The notes beneath the pieces are model-generated. The model did not search any database, was not told the DNA's origin, and saw only the letters and a program-made list of their open reading frames with translations. Of a stretch of 64,000 nt of DNA, positions 1 to 9,324 are shown in pieces; positions within the stretch are counted from its first letter, which is position 1; each line of letters begins with the position of its first letter. A program made the translations under genes and the position numbers. Source of the DNA: Roseovarius pelagicus (GTDB lineage: Bacteria > Pseudomonadota > Alphaproteobacteria > Rhodobacterales > Rhodobacteraceae); assembly GCF_025639885.1 (NCBI RefSeq), contig NZ_CP106738.1:1302001-1366000 (forward strand), written 5' to 3'.

Positions 1-402
1 CGCGGGGCCTATAACAGCACAAAATTTGCGCTCGAAGGACTGAGCGATACGCTGCGCATCGAAATGGCAGGCACCGGAATCGACGTGATCCTGATTGAAC
101 CCGGTCCGGTCACATCAAAGATCCGGCAAAATGCGATTCCGCATTTCGAGCGGTGGATAGATTGGGAAAACTCCCCGCGTGTTGAGGCCTACCGCGCCGG
201 ACTGCAAAAGCGGCTCTATCAGGATAACGGCCCCGACAAGTTCGAGCTGCCTGCCTCTGCCGTTACCAAAAAGCTGATCCATGCAGTAGAGGCGCGCCGA
301 CCGCGCGCGCGCTATTACGTGACCACCCCCACCTACCTGATGGGCGTGCTGAAACGACTGCTACCCACACGTGCGCTTGATTGGGTGCTGAGGCGTAGCT
401 GA
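1..402 (+). CDS. SDR family oxidoreductase, C-terminal part (gene cut by window start)
   Basis: The reading frame is open from base 1, so only the C-terminal half (about 133 residues) is present. The first codons encode the short-chain dehydrogenase catalytic pair YNSTK (YxxxK), followed by the helix ALEGLSDTLRIEM and then IDVILIEPGPVTS, the PGxxxT-type segment that closes the cofactor pocket in this family. It should be a cytosolic NAD(P)-dependent oxidoreductase; the C-terminal region gives no substrate clue. The Rossmann glycine motif lies outside the window. The next gene starts about 80 bases later. Confidence 0.85.
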   Translation, partial: RGAYNSTKFALEGLSDTLRIEMAGTGIDVILIEPGPVTSKIRQNAIPHFERWIDWENSPRVEAYRAGLQKRLYQDNGPDKFELPASAVTKKLIHAVEARRPRARYYVTTPTYLMGVLKRLLPTRALDWVLRRS

Positions 403-484
403 ACGTTGTTCAGCCGACATTTTCCGGTTCGCTTTTGCCGCGTGTCAGTCTACATCAATCCCAGACGCAACCAGAGGACGCATC

Positions 485-694
485 ATGCTGACCGATCCGC
501 TTTTCCTGCTTGTTCTCGTCGCCTGTGGGGCGGTCGCCCTTATACTCGGGCTAGGTATCAGCACCTTCGGCAAGGGCGGCGCGGACAATGGCAAACGCGC
601 GAATAAATTCATGCGCTGGCGGATCATCGCACAGTTCGTTGCTGTGGTAGTGATCCTCGCCTTCGTGTTCATCCGGCGACAAATGGGGGGCTGA
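485..694 (+). CDS. Small twin-helix membrane protein, HIG1 domain family
   Basis: A 69-residue protein with two hydrophobic helices (about residues 6-25 and 46-63) joined by a short basic, glycine-rich loop containing ISTFGKGG and NKFMRWRI. This matches the bacterial 'twin transmembrane helix small protein' group of the HIG1 family, whose mitochondrial members associate with respiratory complexes. A similar role in the cytoplasmic membrane is inference. GAGGACGCATC just upstream supplies a Shine-Dalgarno-like sequence. It ends 5 bases before the adenosyltransferase gene, so the two are probably cotranscribed. Confidence 0.75.
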   Translation: MLTDPLFLLVLVACGAVALILGLGISTFGKGGADNGKRANKFMRWRIIAQFVAVVVILAFVFIRRQMGG

Positions 695-699
695 GGCCA

Positions 700-1275
700 A
701 TGGTAGTCCTGAACAAGATTTACACGCGCACCGGGGATGGTGGCGATACGGCGCTTGGCAATGGCACGCGCGTGGCAAAGCATTCAATGCGCGTCAATGC
801 CTACGGCACGGTGGATGAAACCAACGCGACCTTGGGCCTCGCGCGCCTGCATGCGACCGGCGATGTGGATACCGCATTGGCACGCATTCAGAACGATCTC
901 TTTGATCTGGGGGCTGATCTCTGCCGCCCCGACATGGCCCGCGACGCAGAGGCCGAATATACACCCCTCCGGGTCACAGATGCGCAGGTTGCACGGCTCG
1001 AGGCGGAAATTGACGCGATGACAGCGGTGCTGGAACCATTGCGCAGCTTTATTCTGCCCGGCGGGTCGGCCCTTGCTGCGCAACTGCATCTTTGCCGCAC
1101 CGTGTCACGACGCGCCGAACGCCTGACCGTAGAACTTGCCGGGGTCGAGGACGTGAACGCCGCGGCGGTCAAATACCTCAACCGCCTCAGTGACTGGTTC
1201 TTTGTCGCGTCGCGCATGGCCAATGACGACGGGCGCGCGGATGTGCTGTGGGTTCCGGGCGCGAACCGCGAATAG
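700..1275 (+). CDS. pduO: Cob(I)yrinic acid a,c-diamide/cobalamin adenosyltransferase, PduO type
   Basis: The 191-residue product has the PduO-type signatures: N-terminal IYTRTGDGGDTALGNG (ATP-binding loop), RVNAYGTVDETNATLG, FILPGGSALAAQLHLCRTVSRRAER, and the C-terminal YLNRLSDWFFVASR. This family transfers the 5'-deoxyadenosyl group from ATP to Co(I) corrinoids in the cytosol, the step that makes coenzyme B12. Length is normal for the family. It lies close to etfBA; adenosylcobalamin would serve ethylmalonyl-/methylmalonyl-CoA mutases, and the de novo corrin genes are about 45 kb away in this window. Confidence 0.93.
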   Translation: MVVLNKIYTRTGDGGDTALGNGTRVAKHSMRVNAYGTVDETNATLGLARLHATGDVDTALARIQNDLFDLGADLCRPDMARDAEAEYTPLRVTDAQVARLEAEIDAMTAVLEPLRSFILPGGSALAAQLHLCRTVSRRAERLTVELAGVEDVNAAAVKYLNRLSDWFFVASRMANDDGRADVLWVPGANRE

Positions 1276-1536
1276 CGGCGGGCGGTCCAGTGCACGGACC
1301 GGCAACCGGTAGGGCGGAACCCCGCGCCGTGAGGCCGGGCGCGAACCGGTAAGCCACACGCATTTACCCCGACGGCTCGAATTTTCTGCCCAACGAATAA
1401 AACGCGACGTCTTGAGCACGTTAAATGACGATTTTTCCCTGTTTTCCGCCCACCCGAACCTATATGAAACCGCGTGAGAGCGAGAAATTGGGAGTCGCGT
1501 CGCGGCTCTTGGTATGAATTTGAGGAGACCATGCCA

Positions 1537-2295
1537 ATGAAGGTGCTAGTACCTGTCAAACGTGTGATCGACTATAACGTGAAAGTCCGCGTCAAGGCGG
1601 ATGGCAGCGGTGTCGATCTTGCAAATGTGAAGATGTCAATGAACCCGTTTGACGAGATTGCCGTCGAACAGGCGATCCGCCTGAAAGAGGCCGGTCAGGC
1701 CGATGAGGTCATCGCGGTTTCCATTGGCGTGAAGCAAAGTCAGGAAACGCTGCGCACCGCGCTGGCGATGGGTGCCGATCGCGCGATCCTCGTGGTTGCC
1801 GCCGACGACGTGCACACCGATATTGAGCCGCTGGCTGTCGCCAAGATCCTCAAAGCCGTGATCGACGAAGAGCAGCCGGGCATCGTGCTGGCAGGCAAAC
1901 AGGCGATCGACAACGACATGAACGCCACCGGTCAGATGCTGTCGGCGCTGATGGGTTGGTCTCAGGGCACATTTGCCAGCGGTCTGGAAATCGAAGGCGA
2001 TCACGCCCTCGTCACCCGCGAAGTTGACGGCGGCATGCAGACCATCAAGGTCAAGATGCCCACGATCATCACCGTGGACCTGCGCCTGAACGAGCCGCGC
2101 TATGCATCGCTGCCCAACATCATGAAGGCCAAGAAAAAGCCGCTGGATGAGAAAACCGCCGCCGATTACGGCGTCGACGTGACGCCGCGTCTGGAAATCA
2201 CCGGAACGGCAGAACCAGAGGCACGCGCCGCTGGTATCATCGTGGGCTCGGTCGACGAGCTGGTAGAGAAACTCAAAGAAGCGGGGGCTGTATAA
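1537..2295 (+). CDS. etfB: Electron transfer flavoprotein subunit beta
   Basis: The 252-residue product begins [20 protein letters not shown] and contains [16 protein letters not shown], the [10 protein letters not shown] segment and the recognition region [20 protein letters not shown], all typical of EtfB. It binds AMP and docks acyl-CoA dehydrogenases. Two in-frame ATGs lie 6 bases apart (1531 and 1537); GAGGAG at 1522-1527 is only 3 bases from the first but 9 from the second, and 252 residues from 1537 is the usual family length, so 1537 is chosen. etfA follows with a one-base TAATG overlap, showing translational coupling. Confidence 0.96.
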   Translation: MKVLVPVKRVIDYNVKVRVKADGSGVDLANVKMSMNPFDEIAVEQAIRLKEAGQADEVIAVSIGVKQSQETLRTALAMGADRAILVVAADDVHTDIEPLAVAKILKAVIDEEQPGIVLAGKQAIDNDMNATGQMLSALMGWSQGTFASGLEIEGDHALVTREVDGGMQTIKVKMPTIITVDLRLNEPRYASLPNIMKAKKKPLDEKTAADYGVDVTPRLEITGTAEPEARAAGIIVGSVDELVEKLKEAGAV

Positions 2296-3221
2296 TGGCT
2301 GTTCTTCTTCTCGCAGAAGTCAACGACGGCGAACTGGCAATGGACGCCACCGCCAAGGCCGTGACCGCGTCGAAATCGCTGGGCGACATCACGGTTCTTT
2401 GCGCTGGTGGCTCTGCCGCCGCCGCAGGCGAAGCCGCCGCCAAGATTGATGGCGTATCCAAGGTACTGGTTGCCGAGGATGCGTCGTTGGGGCACCGCAT
2501 GGCCGAATCGACCGCCGCGCTGATCGTCAGCCTTGCAGGCGATTATGAGCATATCGTCGCCCCCGCGACCACGGATGCAAAGAACGTGCTGCCCCGCGTG
2601 GCCGCACTTCTGGACGTGATGATCATCTCCGATGCTTCCGGTGTCGTGGATGCCAACACGTTCGAGCGTCCGATCTACGCAGGCAACGCGATCCAGACGG
2701 TCAAATCCTCGGACGCCAAGAAAGTCATCAGCTTCCGTACATCGACATTCGATGCGGCCGGTGAAGGCGGCTCTGCCTCGGTCGACACCGCATCCGTTCC
2801 CGCCGATCCCGGTCTCAGCGAATGGGTCGAAGACAAGGTCGCCGCCAGCGATCGCCCCGAGCTGACCTCGGCTGGCGTCGTTGTCTCCGGTGGCCGTGGC
2901 GTCGGCTCCGAAGAGAATTTTGCCCTGATCGAGAAACTGGCTGACAAGCTGGGGGCCGCCGTCGGCGCCTCGCGCGCTGCTGTCGACAGCGGCTACGCAC
3001 CGAACGACTGGCAGGTTGGCCAGACCGGCAAGGTGGTCGCCCCTGATCTTTATGTCGCCGTCGGCATCTCGGGTGCGATCCAGCACCTTGCAGGCATGAA
3101 AGACAGCAAGGTCATCGTCGCGATCAACAAGGACGAAGAGGCACCGATCTTTCAGGTTGCTGATTTCGGCCTCGTCGCCGACCTCTTTGATGCTGTGCCA
3201 GAACTGACTGAGAAACTCTGA
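2295..3221 (+). CDS. etfA: Electron transfer flavoprotein subunit alpha
   Basis: A 308-residue EtfA. The N-terminal domain (about 1-180) packs against EtfB; the C-terminal FAD domain shows [47 protein letters not shown] and [18 protein letters not shown], which contact FAD. The heterodimer carries electrons from acyl-CoA dehydrogenases to ETF:ubiquinone oxidoreductase. It overlaps the etfB stop by one base. A clear rho-independent terminator follows 41 bases after the stop. The Mcd-like dehydrogenase at 11.1 kb is a plausible electron donor. Confidence 0.96.
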   Translation: MAVLLLAEVNDGELAMDATAKAVTASKSLGDITVLCAGGSAAAAGEAAAKIDGVSKVLVAEDASLGHRMAESTAALIVSLAGDYEHIVAPATTDAKNVLPRVAALLDVMIISDASGVVDANTFERPIYAGNAIQTVKSSDAKKVISFRTSTFDAAGEGGSASVDTASVPADPGLSEWVEDKVAASDRPELTSAGVVVSGGRGVGSEENFALIEKLADKLGAAVGASRAAVDSGYAPNDWQVGQTGKVVAPDLYVAVGISGAIQHLAGMKDSKVIVAINKDEEAPIFQVADFGLVADLFDAVPELTEKL

Positions 3222-3262
3222 TACGGGGGGAGAGTCGTTCCTCCCCTAAGTAGTACCGATCA

Positions 3263-3291
3263 TGGCCCGCCATCTCTGGCGGGCCATTTTT
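3263..3291 (+). terminator. Rho-independent terminator of etfBA
   Basis: A perfect 10-bp stem (TGGCCCGCCA at 3263-3272 with TGGCGGGCCA at 3277-3286), a four-base loop TCTC, and a run of five T. It lies just after etfA and is the clearest intrinsic terminator in the window. Confidence 0.93.
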
Positions 3292-3307
3292 CGTTTGCAC
3301 CGACGCG

Positions 3308-3369
3308 TGCCGGGCTGAAGCCCGACCTACCCATATGCGGCCATTCGTAGGCCGGGCTTCAGCCCGGCA
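3308..3369. repeat. Inverted pair of REP-like palindromic repeats
   Basis: Two 23-base units in opposite orientation, 3308-3330 and 3347-3369, separated by 16 bases. Each contains a palindromic core of the form CCGGGCTTCAGCCCGG flanked by GTAGG and CA. The left unit differs from the reverse complement of the right at one base. Single copies recur at 5288 and 12852. The pair lies between the etfBA terminator and the end of the convergent DUF6473 gene, a position typical of REP/BIME elements. Confidence 0.85.
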
Positions 3370-3399
3370 AACTGCTCAACATCGAATCGCCCGCTGCGC

Positions 3400-4233
3400 T
3401 CAGCCCCCGACCAGTTCACCGATAACTGGCACCAGCGCCTCTGCCGCATCTTCGTGCGCGGCAGGCCCCAACAGTTCTGACGCCGCTGCGACCTCGAACT
3501 GAGAGAACACCATGCGATCTGTGCCGCAGGCCAGCGCCTCTGGGCGCGCCGTTGCATCAATGATCTGCAACACTTGCGGTCGTAGCGCCTCCAGCATGCC
3601 CGCCGTCACAAACGCGGGGTCGCTCGACACGCTGGGCTGATCAGCGACCTCACCGGGTCCGTGCGATGACAGCCAGAGCAACACCACAGGCGAGCCCAAG
3701 TGATGCAACAACAGTTTCATCCGGGCGACCCACGCGGTTTGCAGTTCCTCGCGCACCAGCGCAAATCGCTCTTCGGACACGGCCCGCAGACGGTGCAGCA
3801 TATGCCGTGTGAAATGAAACTCGGTAAAATCCACCTCGCGGTAAACGCTACGCAACACCGGCGATGCCTCGACAAACCGATCGTTGCGGCGCGGATGAAC
3901 TGAATAGAACCGGTTCGACATGTTCTGCGCCGGTAGCACTTGTAACACAGTCACCTGCGCCCGCGCGGCGGCCGCCAGAATATCCGGATCGTGCAAAAAC
4001 ACGTCGATACCTGCATTTGACCAGCCGAGATTGACACATTTCACGCCGGTCCGCGCCTCGACCAGTGCCGGGAACGGGTGCGCAATGAACTTGCCATAGG
4101 TTTCCGTACCACCCAAGAAAGCCGCGTAGCGCCCGCTCAACCTGCGGCGCGGACCTCGGAATCGCAGTTTTGACGCGCCGTATCGGCACGGCATGTAATT
4201 CAGGGGGACATCCCCCAGCTTTTCATAAGCCAT
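3400..4233 (-). CDS. DUF6473 family protein of unknown function
   Basis: About 277 residues starting MAYEKLGDVPLNYMPCRYG, with SKLRFRGPRR, FLGGTETYGKF, CVNLGWSNAGIDVFLHDP, VTVLQVLPAQNMSNRFYSVHPRRNDRF and LLWLSSHGPGE. I recognise the N-terminal LxYxPCRYGxSKLxFRGP pattern as that of DUF6473, common in Rhodobacteraceae; its function is unknown. The GGTETYG and NLGWSNAGID blocks resemble the arrangement in GDSL/SGNH-like or sulfotransferase-associated proteins, but I see no full catalytic set. A second in-frame ATG lies 12 bases upstream at 4245; neither has a strong Shine-Dalgarno sequence, so the exact start is uncertain. It is monocistronic and convergent with etfA. Confidence 0.75.
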   Translation of the reverse strand: MAYEKLGDVPLNYMPCRYGASKLRFRGPRRRLSGRYAAFLGGTETYGKFIAHPFPALVEARTGVKCVNLGWSNAGIDVFLHDPDILAAAARAQVTVLQVLPAQNMSNRFYSVHPRRNDRFVEASPVLRSVYREVDFTEFHFTRHMLHRLRAVSEERFALVREELQTAWVARMKLLLHHLGSPVVLLWLSSHGPGEVADQPSVSSDPAFVTAGMLEALRPQVLQIIDATARPEALACGTDRMVFSQFEVAAASELLGPAAHEDAAEALVPVIGELVGG

Positions 4234-4391
4234 AAAACCCACCATAAACTTACCCGCGAACGAACCTGCAGCAGGCGCGTTTAGAAATTCCTAATGCGAA
4301 AATTCACCGCGTTTTTTAACGGACTGCGCCCCTTGCAGGCACCCGGTTACGGGGCGTATTGTCAAAGCGCAGTAGTAATCGGGACAGGTAC

Positions 4392-5267
4392 ATGGCAATC
4401 CAGAAAATCGGCGTCGTCGGCGCGGGCCAAATGGGCAACGGGATCGCTCATGTGATGGCTCTGGCCGGGTATGAGGTGCTGCTGACCGACGTCAGTCGCG
4501 ATGCGTTGGACAGCGCGATGGACCTGATGCGCCACAACATGGAACGCCAGGTGAGCCGCGACAAGATCAGCCAATCCGAAATGGATGACGGCATCGCCCG
4601 GATCGGCACCACGCTGACGCTGACCGATCTGGGGCAGACCGATCTGGTGATCGAAGCCGCGACCGAGCGAGAAACTGTCAAACAGGCAATTTTCGAGGAT
4701 TTGCTGCCGCATCTCAAACCCGATACGATCCTGACATCCAATACCTCGTCTATCTCGATCACGCGCCTCGCCAGCCGGACGGATCGGCCCGAACGGTTCA
4801 TGGGGTTTCACTTCATGAACCCAGTGCCCGTCATGCAACTGGTGGAACTTATTCGTGGCATCGCCACTGACAAACCCACTTATGAAGCTTGCCTTGGGGT
4901 CGTGGAAAAGTTGGGCAAGACAGCCGCCTCAGCCGAGGATTTTCCCGGCTTCATCGTCAACCGCATTCTGATGCCGATGATAAACGAGGCGGTTTATACG
5001 CTCTACGAGGGTGTCGGGAACGTGTATTCCATCGACCAATCCATGAAACTGGGTGCCAATCATCCCATGGGCCCGCTGGAACTGGCCGATTTCATAGGGT
5101 TGGACACTTGTCTGGCAATTATGAACGTACTGCATGACGGATTGGCGGATACCAAATACCGCCCCTGCCCGCTCTTGACCAAATACGTCGAGGCCGGCTG
5201 GCTGGGCCGCAAGACGGGTCGGGGGTTCTACGACTATCGCGGCGACGCGCCGGTTCCGACCCGCTAG
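4392..5267 (+). CDS. hbdA: 3-hydroxybutyryl-CoA dehydrogenase
   Basis: The 291-residue product, the normal family length, starts MAIQKIGVVGAGQMGNGIAH with the NAD-binding GxGxxG motif. It continues with LTSNTSSISITRLAS, the catalytic region FMGFHFMNPVPVMQLVE, and the C-terminal domain motifs FPGFIVNRILMPMINEA, GANHPMGPLELADFIGLD and GWLGRKTGRGFYDY. It oxidises or reduces the 3-hydroxyacyl-CoA/acetoacetyl-CoA pair in the cytosol. The open frame extends upstream, but the ATG at 4392 preceded by GGGACAGG is the natural start. The gene stands alone; a REP-like repeat follows the stop by 20 bases. Confidence 0.95.
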   Translation: MAIQKIGVVGAGQMGNGIAHVMALAGYEVLLTDVSRDALDSAMDLMRHNMERQVSRDKISQSEMDDGIARIGTTLTLTDLGQTDLVIEAATERETVKQAIFEDLLPHLKPDTILTSNTSSISITRLASRTDRPERFMGFHFMNPVPVMQLVELIRGIATDKPTYEACLGVVEKLGKTAASAEDFPGFIVNRILMPMINEAVYTLYEGVGNVYSIDQSMKLGANHPMGPLELADFIGLDTCLAIMNVLHDGLADTKYRPCPLLTKYVEAGWLGRKTGRGFYDYRGDAPVPTR

Positions 5268-5287
5268 ACAGGCGCAAAATCAGCGGC

Positions 5288-5309
5288 GCAGGCCGGGCTT
5301 CAGCCCGAC
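5288..5309. repeat. REP-like palindromic repeat, single copy
   Basis: Core CCGGGCTTCAGCCCG with a flanking GCAGG, matching the units at 3308-3369 and 12852. It lies just 3' of the hydroxybutyryl-CoA dehydrogenase stop. Confidence 0.8.
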
Positions 5310-5404
5310 CGCCCCATATCCATTGCAAGCAACGCATGGCGGGATTGCGAAACTGGCACTGGCGTTATGCAATCCAATCCATAGTTTAGTCAGCAAGGGA
5401 GGAG

Positions 5405-5662
5405 ATGACCCCGAGACAGGATAAATCTCCGATGGCTTTTACGACCACGAAATCAACTCACTCTTTCAACCTGATGCGCGCGATCTACGGCGCGCTGGCA
5501 ACTGTCGGGCACGCCATGATGCGCCCTGCCGATGCCAAAGCCGAAAACGCGCGGCGTCAGATCAGTCACCTGCGCGCGCTCAGCGACGCAGAGCTTGAGG
5601 CCCGCGGCATCCGTCGCGAGGATATCGAGTATCGCGTTTTTTCGGGCAGCTACTACGCCTGA
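5405..5662 (+). CDS. DUF1127 domain-containing small protein
   Basis: An 85-residue (or 76-residue) protein ending with QISHLRALSDAELEARGIRREDIEYRVF, the arginine-rich LSDxELxxxGIxRxxI pattern of DUF1127. In other Alphaproteobacteria small DUF1127 proteins bind RNA and affect phosphate and carbon regulation; that role here is inference. Start is ambiguous. GGGAGGAG directly abuts the ATG at 5405, which is tight spacing, while the in-frame ATG at 5432 (MAFTTTKST) has only a weak AGGAT upstream. The strong ribosome-binding site suggests high expression. Confidence 0.72.
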   Translation: MTPRQDKSPMAFTTTKSTHSFNLMRAIYGALATVGHAMMRPADAKAENARRQISHLRALSDAELEARGIRREDIEYRVFSGSYYA

Positions 5663-5688
5663 ATGACACAGGGCACGACGGCCCAAAT

Positions 5689-5729
5689 CGTTTCGCGCAG
5701 GCGCTGGTTGACGCGTGCTGCGCGAAACG
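5689..5729. repeat. Perfect 12-bp inverted repeat after the DUF1127 gene
   Basis: CGTTTCGCGCAG at 5689-5700 is the exact reverse complement of CTGCGCGAAACG at 5718-5729, with a 17-base spacer. There is no T-run after it, so it is not a classic intrinsic terminator. It could be a protein-binding dyad or a rho-associated 3' structure. Confidence 0.75.
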
Positions 5730-5755
5730 CTCTTGTCATCCGTATCTCTTCGACA

Positions 5756-6025
5756 TCACGGCAGACGCTTTGCACGCATGTGATCGCCAAAATGCATCAG
5801 GTCGCGGTGCTGCCGAAATGCATGCCCCGTCAGAGGTGACACAGAGGACGACCATGCATTCCAGCCAAAATGGCGAAACTCGTCGCCCTTGTTTGGCCTA
5901 AAGAGACGATGCACTATCTGGCCGTATGTCTTTGACATGGGATCGACAACAGCCGATCCGTCCGGTTGCACCCCATAGGGGCTGAGCAGCAAGGTAAAGG
6001 GGACACTCTCCACCACTGCTTTCAT
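5756..6025 (-). CDS. Doubtful small hypothetical protein
   Basis: An open frame of 89 residues from the ATG at 6025 (105 from a GTG at 6073) in an otherwise gene-free stretch between the DUF1127 gene and trpB. Its composition looks protein-like (for example LLLSPYGVQPDG and FRHFGWNAWSSSV), but I do not recognise a family and neither start has a Shine-Dalgarno sequence. An opposing open frame overlaps it. It may be a remnant or not coding at all. The rest of 5663-6179 holds only the inverted repeat at 5689-5729. Confidence 0.25.
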   Translation of the reverse strand: MKAVVESVPFTLLLSPYGVQPDGSAVVDPMSKTYGQIVHRLFRPNKGDEFRHFGWNAWSSSVSPLTGHAFRQHRDLMHFGDHMRAKRLP

Positions 6026-6179
6026 CGCCGGTTTCGGTCTCGCGACACCGAGACATGCACCTACATCCTCCACCAGAGGGTGACTCAGTGTCGTGTTGAA
6101 TTAATTTCGGAGTTTACAGCGGCGTCATTCGCACAGGCACGGCACATCCGGTTGGGACCGGGTGCGCCGATCTTGGATG

Positions 6180-7409
6180 TCAGTCGGCCTCTTCCATGCC
6201 GAACCCCAGATGCTTGGCGACGGTAAAGATATCCTTGTCGCCACGGCCGCACATGTTCATGCAGATCAGGTGATCCGCAGGCAATTCCGGCGCGATCTTC
6301 ATCACATGAGCCAGTGCATGGCTCGGCTCAAGCGCAGGGATGATCCCCTCTTGCTCGCAGCACAGCTGAAACGCCTCGAGCGCTTCCTTGTCGGTGATCG
6401 AGACATATTTCGCACGGCCGATTTCGTGCAGCCAGCTATGCTCGGGACCAATGCCGGGATAATCAAGGCCCGCCGAGATCGAATACCCCTCCAGAATTTG
6501 TCCGTCATCGTCCTGCAACAGGTATGTGCGGTTGCCGTGCAGCACGCCGGGCCGCCCGCCAGTCAAGGACGCGCAATGTTCCATTTTGGCGTTCACGCCC
6601 TTGCCGCCGGCCTCGACGCCGATGATGTTCACATCCTTGTCGTCCAGAAACGGAAAAAACAGGCCCATCGCGTTAGAACCACCACCAATCGCGGCGATCA
6701 ATGTGTCGGGCAGACGGCCCTCCGCGGCCTGCATCTGTTCCTTGGCTTCCTTGCCGATGATTGCCTGAAAATCACGGACCATCGCGGGATAGGGATGCGG
6801 ACCCGCCACCGTGCCGATGCAGTAGAACGTGTCGCGCACATTCGTGACCCAGTCACGCAGCGCATCGTTCATCGCATCCTTCAGCGTGCCGCGACCGGAC
6901 GTCACGGGAACCACCTCCGCGCCCAGCAGGCGCATACGGAATACGTTCGGCTTTTGCCGCTCGACATCGTGCGCGCCCATGTAGACCACACATTTCAACC
7001 CGAACTTGGCACAGACGGTTGCGGTCGCGACACCGTGCTGACCTGCACCCGTTTCGGCGATGATGCGTGTCTTGCCCATACGGCGCGCCAGAATGATTTG
7101 GCCCAGCACGTTGTTGATCTTGTGCGCGCCGGTATGATTCAGCTCGTCACGCTTGAGGTAGATTTTAGCGCCGCCCAGGTGCTGCGTCAGCCGATCCGCA
7201 TAATATAGTGGACTGGGGCGACCCACGTAATGCGTCCACAGATCATGCATTTCGTCCCAGAAGCTTTGGTCGGTCTTGGCGAATTCATATTGCTTTTCCA
7301 GCTCCAAGATCAGCGGCATCAGTGTTTCCGACACGAAACGCCCGCCAAAATTGCCGAACCGTCCCTTTTCATCAGGGCCGGTCATGAAAGAGTTGAAAAG
7401 ATCGTTCAT
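6180..7409 (-). CDS. trpB: Tryptophan synthase subunit beta
   Basis: A 409-residue TrpB. Visible motifs are [14 protein letters not shown] near the N terminus, [12 protein letters not shown], the PLP-lysine motif [32 protein letters not shown], the phosphate-binding GGGSNAMG and [15 protein letters not shown] at the C terminus. It condenses indole with L-serine to L-tryptophan in complex with TrpA, which is not in this window. In many relatives trpF lies directly upstream of trpB; here a methyltransferase and an acetyltransferase separate them. Length is normal. Confidence 0.97.
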   Translation of the reverse strand: MNDLFNSFMTGPDEKGRFGNFGGRFVSETLMPLILELEKQYEFAKTDQSFWDEMHDLWTHYVGRPSPLYYADRLTQHLGGAKIYLKRDELNHTGAHKINNVLGQIILARRMGKTRIIAETGAGQHGVATATVCAKFGLKCVVYMGAHDVERQKPNVFRMRLLGAEVVPVTSGRGTLKDAMNDALRDWVTNVRDTFYCIGTVAGPHPYPAMVRDFQAIIGKEAKEQMQAAEGRLPDTLIAAIGGGSNAMGLFFPFLDDKDVNIIGVEAGGKGVNAKMEHCASLTGGRPGVLHGNRTYLLQDDDGQILEGYSISAGLDYPGIGPEHSWLHEIGRAKYVSITDKEALEAFQLCCEQEGIIPALEPSHALAHVMKIAPELPADHLICMNMCGRGDKDIFTVAKHLGFGMEEAD

Positions 7410-7536
7410 CGCGTTCGCCTTGCCATTTCACGGGTTTCCCGTTGCATAGGCGACACCGGGCGGATTTTCCAGCGCAAAGCGGTCATCGCCCGGAGTTCGT
7501 TGTGGCCAATGCGCGCAATAGCCCGCCCTTTTACCC

Positions 7537-8166
7537 TCAAAGTCTGCGCACCGCGTAGATCCGCGTGGTCAGCTCGGGCTCTGCCAACAGGTAGGCGCGA
7601 AAAGGTCGGCTGCGCTCTTCGACACGAAGCAGATCACGCTCCTCCAATGACTTTATCATCTGGCCAAACCCCTGCTCTTTGTAGGTCGCCTCGATAACGT
7701 TGAAAACGCCGATCCCGCCGGGGCATGTGACCCGCATCAAATGGTCCAGAGATTCAGGTGGCGCGTGGCCCGGCCCAAACGATCCGATACAGGTAAACCC
7801 GGTAAACGCCGCATCGTCGAATGGCAGGCCCGCGCCCATGTCTGCCTCGGCGAACCCGGCATAGGCCCCGGTGCCTTCGGCCATGCGGATCATCTCTGGT
7901 GACAGGTCGCAGCCGGTGATTGGGCCGTATCCCATCAGGCTCAACGATTGCCCGACCAGCCCCGTACCGCATCCTGCGTCCAGAACTGCCCCCTCGGCCC
8001 GGCCCATGTGACGGGCATACACGCCCGCAGCCACAATCGGGAGCCAGAACCCCTTGGCCAAATTCTCGGCGTCGTAGCTGTCCGACCAGTCATCATAGAG
8101 CCGCCGGGACGCTTCTGGCGTGGTCGCGCCATAGACGGCATCCAGATCTTCAGTGTTCTGAGCCAT
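7537..8166 (-). CDS. Class I SAM-dependent methyltransferase
   Basis: A 209-residue protein with the SAM-binding motif I VLDAGCGTGLVGQSL, an acidic residue at the end of strand 2 (ITGCDLSPEMIRMA), motif II-like EADMGAGLPFDDAAFTGF and a motif III-like CPGGIGVFNVIEATYKEQG. The N-terminal YDDWSDSYDAE pattern is typical of Williams-Beuren/TehB-like small-molecule methyltransferases. Substrate unknown. It reads toward trpB, 127 bases away, and sits in the gap between trpF and trpB, apparently an insertion into the usual trpFB pair. Confidence 0.85.
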   Translation of the reverse strand: MAQNTEDLDAVYGATTPEASRRLYDDWSDSYDAENLAKGFWLPIVAAGVYARHMGRAEGAVLDAGCGTGLVGQSLSLMGYGPITGCDLSPEMIRMAEGTGAYAGFAEADMGAGLPFDDAAFTGFTCIGSFGPGHAPPESLDHLMRVTCPGGIGVFNVIEATYKEQGFGQMIKSLEERDLLRVEERSRPFRAYLLAEPELTTRIYAVRRL

Positions 8167-8225
8167 GCTGCGCCCTCCTTGGGTGGCATCACATCACCGC
8201 TGAATACACACTGTCAACATGCGCG

Positions 8226-8675
8226 TCAGTCGAGGGTGCGTTTGAATCCGGTATGCGACGGGATAAAGCCCAACGCATGATAGAACTGATTGCTCTCTGT
8301 GCGGCTCTGGTTCATGGTCAGTTGCATCAACGAACACTCTGCTTCGCGTGCCCGCGCCTCTGCATCCGCAAACATCTGCCGACCGACCCCCTGCCCGCGC
8401 AAATCGCTCGCGACGCGCACGCTTTCGATCTGTGCCCGGCGCGCGGCACGCAAGGACAACCCGCTGATAAAGGTAATCTGGTAGGTCGCCAGTATCCGCC
8501 CGGTACCATCCTCACCCACGATCAGGTGATTACCACCCTCAGATTGCATCGCATCAAACGCGGCCAAATAGACCGACATATCGCCCTGTTCGCGCGCCTT
8601 GCCCAGATCATCGTCAACCAACAGCGCAATTACGGCGGGAACATCGGTTCGCGTGGCGGGCCGGAACCGGATCAC
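8226..8675 (-). CDS. GNAT family N-acetyltransferase
   Basis: A 149-residue protein starting [19 protein letters not shown], with the acetyl-CoA pyrophosphate-binding motif [21 protein letters not shown] (R/QxxGxG/A) and the C-terminal [19 protein letters not shown], the GNAT motif B pattern for amino-group acetyltransferases. Substrate cannot be inferred. The start is GTG at 8675, overlapping the trpF stop as GTGA, so it is translationally coupled to trpF. Confidence 0.88.
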   Translation of the reverse strand: MIRFRPATRTDVPAVIALLVDDDLGKAREQGDMSVYLAAFDAMQSEGGNHLIVGEDGTGRILATYQITFISGLSLRAARRAQIESVRVASDLRGQGVGRQMFADAEARAREAECSLMQLTMNQSRTESNQFYHALGFIPSHTGFKRTLD

Positions 8676-9316
8676 CCTTGCGCCGCCTGAACAAAGGCGC
8701 GCATCAGATCGGCATCCTTAATCCCCGGCGCCTGCTCGATCCCCGAAGCCACATCAACCTGTCTCGCGCCCGTTGCACACACGGCCTCTGCCACATTCTG
8801 CGGGGTCAGGCCGCCCGCCAACATCCAGGGCAGCGACCAACGGCGCCCCGCGATCAACGCCCAGTCAAAGGAAACGGCATTGCCGCCCGGACGATCGGCG
8901 CCCTTAGGCGGTTTCGCATCCACCAATAACTGATCGGCCACCTGTGCGTAGGTATCCAGCCGGGTCAGATCTGCCGCCTCGGCGATACCCACCACCTTCA
9001 TCACCGGCAGGCCATAACGCGCTTTGATTTCGACCACGCGCGCGGCACTTTCGGAACCATGCAGTTGCAGCATATCCAGCGGTACGGTTTCCGTCAGGGC
9101 ATCCAGCGTCGCATTGTCCGCGTCCACCGTCAGGGACACCTTGGCAATCCCCTCGGGAACGGCCTGTGCGATCTCGCGCGCGGCATCCAGCGTCAAATAC
9201 CGGGGTGATCTGGCAAAGAAGTTCAGACCGATATACGCCGCGCCCGCATCGGCAGCCGCGTCAACGTCCTTCAGGCGGGTCAGCCCGCACATCTTGATCC
9301 GAATGTCGCGTGTCAT
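8672..9316 (-). CDS. trpF: Phosphoribosylanthranilate isomerase
   Basis: A 214-residue TIM-barrel enzyme. The catalytic cysteine motif [19 protein letters not shown] is at the N terminus, [12 protein letters not shown] follows in the middle, and [16 protein letters not shown] with [15 protein letters not shown] form the phosphate-binding end and catalytic Asp region. It converts N-(5-phosphoribosyl)anthranilate to CdRP in tryptophan synthesis. It sits 8 bases after lapA and is coupled by a 4-base overlap to the GNAT gene, within an ihfB-lapA-trpF transcription unit. Confidence 0.96.
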   Translation of the reverse strand: MTRDIRIKMCGLTRLKDVDAAADAGAAYIGLNFFARSPRYLTLDAAREIAQAVPEGIAKVSLTVDADNATLDALTETVPLDMLQLHGSESAARVVEIKARYGLPVMKVVGIAEAADLTRLDTYAQVADQLLVDAKPPKGADRPGGNAVSFDWALIAGRRWSLPWMLAGGLTPQNVAEAVCATGARQVDVASGIEQAPGIKDADLMRAFVQAAQG

Positions 9317-9324
9317 GGCTCGGC

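Noticed and set aside
6162..7208. Plus-strand frame of about 350 codons over trpB
   Set aside because: Antisense to an intact TrpB with all catalytic motifs.
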